A stretch of 64,000 nucleotides of DNA from CAZKBP01 sp964551015. GTDB lineage: Bacteria > Bacteroidota > Bacteroidia > Cytophagales > Microscillaceae. Location of the stretch: positions 45,388 through 109,387 of the forward strand of contig CAZKBP010000018.1 in the NCBI GenBank assembly GCA_964551015.1. The letters are read 5' to 3'. The position numbers were made by a program, and so were the translations under genes. The notes under the pieces were generated by a model, which saw nothing but the letters and a program-made list of their open reading frames with translations, was not told where the DNA came from and made no database searches. Positions 62,301-64,000 of this stretch are shown here, one piece after another (the first letter of the stretch is position 1; each line of letters starts with the position of its first letter).

Positions 62301-62774
62301 TTTATCATCTTGATGACCGGGATTGGCATTATCTCCTTGGCCGGAGTAGTCGTTAACAATGCCATTGTACTGATTGACTATACCAACTTACTACGCTCCC
62401 GCCGTAAGGCAGATCTAGGTCTGGAAGAAGAAGAAAAGCTTCCCAATGACGAGTTTTTGAAGTGCATTGCCGAAGCCGGAAAGACGCGTTTGCGTCCAGT
62501 CTTGTTGACAGCGATCACCACGGTACTGGGTTTGATTCCGCTCGCCACGGGCTTGAATATTGACTTTTTCAAGCTACTCTCAGATTTTGATCCTAATATT
62601 TATTTTGGGGGAGATAATGTGGCTTTCTTTGGCCCGATGGCCTGGACGGTGATCTTCGGTTTAACCTTTGCCACTTTCCTTACTTTGGTGATTGTACCCG
62701 TGATGTACTTGCTCACCGATAAGCTCAAAGTACGCCGTAAAGTAGAGAAGAAAGAGATGCAGGTCAGCTTTTAG
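59358..62774 (+). CDS. RND-family multidrug efflux permease (AcrB-like)
   Basis: 1138 residues. Twelve membrane helices in two repeats with two large periplasmic loops. Family hallmarks include VDNRTSVIILAVIIMIFGVL at the start, PGNSPVDMENLITRPIEKEL, LFFMGLRSAIFVGIAIPLS, and GIGIISLAGVVVNNAIVLID near the end. In transmembrane helix 4 the usual Asp-Asp proton relay reads Asp-Asn (LVDNGIVVIEN), as in a part of the HAE1 family. An insertion of hydrophobic sequence lies between the repeats (about 505-575). It is the last gene of the operon and is probably an exporter of drugs, bile-like detergents or self-made lipids. Confidence 0.93.
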   Translation: MAKKPGKLITKQFPLTSLAVDNRTSVIILAVIIMIFGVLSYVTMPKESYPEVVVPQVYVGTVYPGNSPVDMENLITRPIEKELKSVAGVKKINSTSIQDYSTIIVEFNTGVEISKAIQDVKDAVDKSKSELPTDLDKDPDVFELDFNEIPIMFINLAGNFDLSELKAYAEYLQDEIEKLPEISYAQIQGALEREIRINADLYKMKATQVSFNDIAQAVSSENITMSGGNILAGDYRRSIRVVGEFQDVAEIENIIIKSEGEQVVYLRDVATVEDTYEEAESYARSSGLPVVTLNVVKRSGKNILDASVKIKEILNKAQTKRFPEALDITITNDQSRQIKFMVSNLENSIISGVILVVLVLLFFMGLRSAIFVGIAIPLSMFISFIVLGVFGVTLNMMVLFSLILALGMLVDNGIVVIENIYRLLEEGYPLKRAIKEGVGEIAWPIIASTATTVAAFLPLAFWQGLMGSFMKYLPITLIIVLSASLFVGLVINPAIAVIFAKLDTDESKVNRKNLITAGAFLLFSVPFYATGIFTMANILAIIGIFILVNIFFLNPASSWFQNKALVALENAYEKLINFALRGWRPYVLFGGTIFLLIFSIFLVGVSNLKVEFFPDNEPNYVNVFIQKPIGTDIEETNEFTKVLEDKIIQLMQPYDFMVDAVIAQVGEGTTDPNEGPSQGVSPNRAKITVSFKEFEYRNGQSTSDLLEAIRTEVQGYAGVQITVDKDAAGPPVGAPINIEVSGEDYERLITIAEQLKIYLAEANIPGVEELKTDLQLGKPELLVDVDREKARRFGLSTLDIASELRTALFGLEVSKYKDGEDDYPIQLRLKDEQRYDLEALKDKAVTSNQEGNVRQIPISAVADLEYSSSFGSVKRKDLDRVISISSNVKEGYNANEIVAQLKTLVQTFDIPEGFQVKFTGEQEEQQESSNFLMNAFLLALFMVFLIIVTQFNSLSAPIVIMFSVLFSTIGVFLGLVIFKMDFIILMTGIGIISLAGVVVNNAIVLIDYTNLLRSRRKADLGLEEEEKLPNDEFLKCIAEAGKTRLRPVLLTAITTVLGLIPLATGLNIDFFKLLSDFDPNIYFGGDNVAFFGPMAWTVIFGLTFATFLTLVIVPVMYLLTDKLKVRRKVEKKEMQVSF

Positions 62775-62809
62775 GTGTGAATTACCAATTCTGATATTTC
62801 CCCTCTGCA

Positions 62810-63027
62810 AAGATTCCTATCTTGGCTATCAAGATAGGAATCTTGATTTAGGATGTGTGCGAAGTCGGGAAACTTCGCACAGGTCGGTGAAAATCTTGGA
62901 GCTACCCCCTCTGCGAAGATTCCTATCTTCGCAGGTTATACGAGTAAGATTCCTATCTTAGCTATCAAGATAGGAATCTTGATTTAGGATGTGTGCCAAG
63001 TTGGGAAACTTCGCACAGTTGGTAAAA
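62810..63027. repeat. Cluster of palindromic repeats behind the RND operon
   Basis: Two direct copies of about 82 bp (62810-62891 and 62946-63027). Each starts with a 14-bp perfect hairpin AAGATTCCTATCTT/AAGATAGGAATCTT with a 7-nt loop and contains a second one (GTGCGAAGT/ACTTCGCAC; in copy 2 one base differs). A third related palindrome, CTGCGAAGAT/ATCTTCGCAG, stands between them (62911-62934). The first hairpin may also end the RND transcript. No gene is in this stretch. Confidence 0.85.
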
Positions 63028-63051
63028 TAAACGAATGTCGTATATTCGGGT

Positions 63052-63060
63052 GTTAGCGGT
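63052..63060. repeat. Left 9-mer of an inverted pair bracketing the YciI/HxlR genes
   Basis: GTTAGCGGT here and ACCGCTAAC at 63992-64000 are perfect inverted copies, 949 bp apart, enclosing just two genes. The right copy overlaps the HxlR stop codon and touches the window end. A small imperfect hairpin (CGAAT...ATTCG) stands next to the left copy. Confidence 0.45.
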
Positions 63061-63086
63061 CACCGAAGAAACGCATTAAAATAGAA

Positions 63087-63120
63087 ACCATCTTTCCCGT
63101 CCCGTAGCGAAAAAGATGGT
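63087..63120 (-). terminator. Terminator of the YciI-like gene
   Basis: ACCATCTTT and AAAGATGGT around a 16-nt loop; on the minus strand T-rich sequence follows. It may also stop readthrough from the RND side. Confidence 0.6.
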
Positions 63121-63158
63121 CAATTATTTGTAATCGTGTGAATTTTGAAAGTCGGGAA

Positions 63159-63509
63159 TTAGTTTCCCCTTTTCTGAATTTGACGAACTTCCACTTTCCC
63201 ATTCTCTTTGAAAATAGGACATCCCTTTGAAATCTCTACTGCTTCGTGAATGTCTTTTGCCTTAACGATAAGATTACCACCTACCATATCTTGAGCATCC
63301 ACAAAGGAACCATCTGTTACGACTTTATCTTTTCCAGTTACCAGTTTGCCAGTGGTTTGAAGTGCCTCTCCACCTTCAAGGATTCCTTGTTGAGCAAGAC
63401 CTCCCATCCACGTGTTCCAAGATTCAATGTAGGCCTTAACTTCTTCTGTATCTTTGGCAGTGTGGATATGAGTATCACCGCCTCTGAATAAAAACATAAA
63501 TTTTTCCAT
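63159..63509 (-). CDS. YciI-like (YCII-domain) protein
   Basis: 116 residues, cytoplasmic. The YCII pattern is clear: a first strand with MEKFMFLFRGGD, the helix DTEEVKAYIESWNTWMGGLAQ, the GGEALQTTGKLV turn, and GGNLIVKAKDIHEAVEISKGC. Members have a ferredoxin-like fold with a possible His/Asp site, but no function is settled. It diverges from the HxlR regulator, which probably controls it through the shared 133-bp intergenic region. Confidence 0.88.
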   Translation of the reverse strand: MEKFMFLFRGGDTHIHTAKDTEEVKAYIESWNTWMGGLAQQGILEGGEALQTTGKLVTGKDKVVTDGSFVDAQDMVGGNLIVKAKDIHEAVEISKGCPIFKENGKVEVRQIQKRGN

Positions 63510-63603
63510 CCGTACTTGATTTTTAGTGTTAGAAACTTATTTTTGTGTGGTGCAAATATTCAGAGTTTGTTTTATTCCTACAAGTAGGGCAATAAATAGA
63601 ACC

Positions 63604-63622
63604 TAGTATAAAAACGATACTA
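63604..63622. promoter_or_regulatory. Candidate HxlR operator
   Basis: TAGTAT, 7 bp, ATACTA: a perfect dyad in the intergenic region of a divergent regulator and its likely target gene, 20 bp before the regulator start codon. The HxlR family binds short dyads with this kind of spacing. Confidence 0.45.
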
Positions 63623-63642
63623 TTGCTGTAAATCAACAGGAT

Positions 63643-63999
63643 ATGGAAGAAAAAAAAATCGTGTTCGATGAAAATTCTTGCCCTGTTACTGCTACCATGC
63701 AAGTGTTAGGTGGAAAATGGAAAGCAATTTTAATTAATGCTATCTATCATACCTCCCCTGCAAGGTTTGGGGAATTGAAGCGAAGCATAAAGGGAATTAC
63801 TCAATCAATGCTTACTAAGCAATTGAGAGAATTAGAAGATGATGGGGTAATAAGCAGGAAAATTTATGCAGAAATTCCCCCAAGGGTCGAATACACTTTA
63901 ACCGAGTTTGGGCTTACGTTGTCACCAATAATGCTATCAATGGCTGAGTGGGGAAAACAATATAGGCTTAACAATGAAAAGACAAAGGCGAACCGCTAA
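63643..63999 (+). CDS. HxlR-family transcriptional regulator
   Basis: 118 residues. The winged-helix HxlR signature is present: conserved Cys13 in NSCPVTATMQVLGGKWKAIL, RFGELKRSIKGITQSMLTKQ, LRELEDDGVISRKIY and PRVEYTLTEFG. Family members respond to thiol-reactive or oxidative stress through this Cys. It stands divergent to the YciI-like gene, and both are AT-rich. The stop codon TAA lies inside the inverted 9-mer at the end of the window. Confidence 0.92.
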   Translation: MEEKKIVFDENSCPVTATMQVLGGKWKAILINAIYHTSPARFGELKRSIKGITQSMLTKQLRELEDDGVISRKIYAEIPPRVEYTLTEFGLTLSPIMLSMAEWGKQYRLNNEKTKANR

Positions 64000-64000
64000 C

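Noticed and set aside
63041..63060. A true integron attC site
   Set aside because: GTTAGCG differs from the GTTRRRY core at two positions and no integrase is present; kept only as an inverted-repeat observation.
1..64000. tRNA, rRNA, tmRNA and RNase P genes
   Set aside because: Intergenic regions were scanned by eye for acceptor/T-loop and known conserved cores; none was convincing.

Overview
The window reads as chromosomal DNA of a free-living, probably gliding or surface-associated Bacteroidota, most likely of the Cytophagales/Saprospirales type. The evidence is four secreted proteins with type 9 secretion (T9SS) C-terminal sorting domains, a lipoprotein TamA-like protein paired with TamB, GH97, two TPR-based regulators, promoters fitting TTTG-N19/21-TAnnTTTG, and generally weak Shine-Dalgarno signals. 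Genus cannot be set from the sequence. There is no phage, complete IS element, CRISPR array, rRNA or recognisable tRNA.

Layout. 1-4.4 kb: membrane protein end, CPBP protease, and a TPR histidine kinase with a NarL-type response regulator. 4.7-7.1 kb: a long metacaspase-like protein. 7.4-12 kb: GH97 glucosidase and a T9SS LamG-like protein, separated by a hairpin-rich intergenic stretch. 12.1-13.3 kb: two GC-rich repeat blocks bracketing one AT-rich orphan gene. 13.3-20.9 kb: the tamB-tamL outer-membrane assembly pair. 21-34 kb: housekeeping genes (citrate synthase, two Nudix hydrolases, MarC, peroxiredoxin, PAS kinase, class IV aminotransferase, M28 peptidase, a solitary nuoD). 34-37.4 kb: oligopeptidase B flanked by remnants of a Uma2 nuclease and of a PIN-type toxin-antitoxin pair.

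38-42.6 kb is a Tro-like manganese/zinc ABC operon (binding protein, ATPase, two permeases). Its first permease carries a fused DtxR/MntR-type repressor domain with the Mn-type E-x-x-E-H ligand pattern, so transporter and likely metal sensor are one polypeptide. 45-51.6 kb holds three tandem paralogues of about 640 residues: T9SS-exported, glycine-cluster-rich surface proteins with related upstream regions. 51.8-53.1 kb: SufE, a SufT/MIP18-like protein and a bacilliredoxin (Fe-S and thiol maintenance). 53.5-55.6 kb: cysteine dioxygenase plus a decarboxylase very like animal cysteine sulfinate decarboxylase, together a predicted hypotaurine/taurine route. 55.9-62.8 kb: a TetR-TolC-adaptor-RND efflux operon. 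62.8-64 kb: palindromic repeats, then a YciI/HxlR pair bracketed by inverted 9-mers.

The strongest leads are the permease-repressor fusion, the repeat-bracketed gene cassette whose stop codon lies in the repeat, the Gly-rich surface-protein array, and the taurine pair. All functions are inferred from motifs read by eye; no database search was run.
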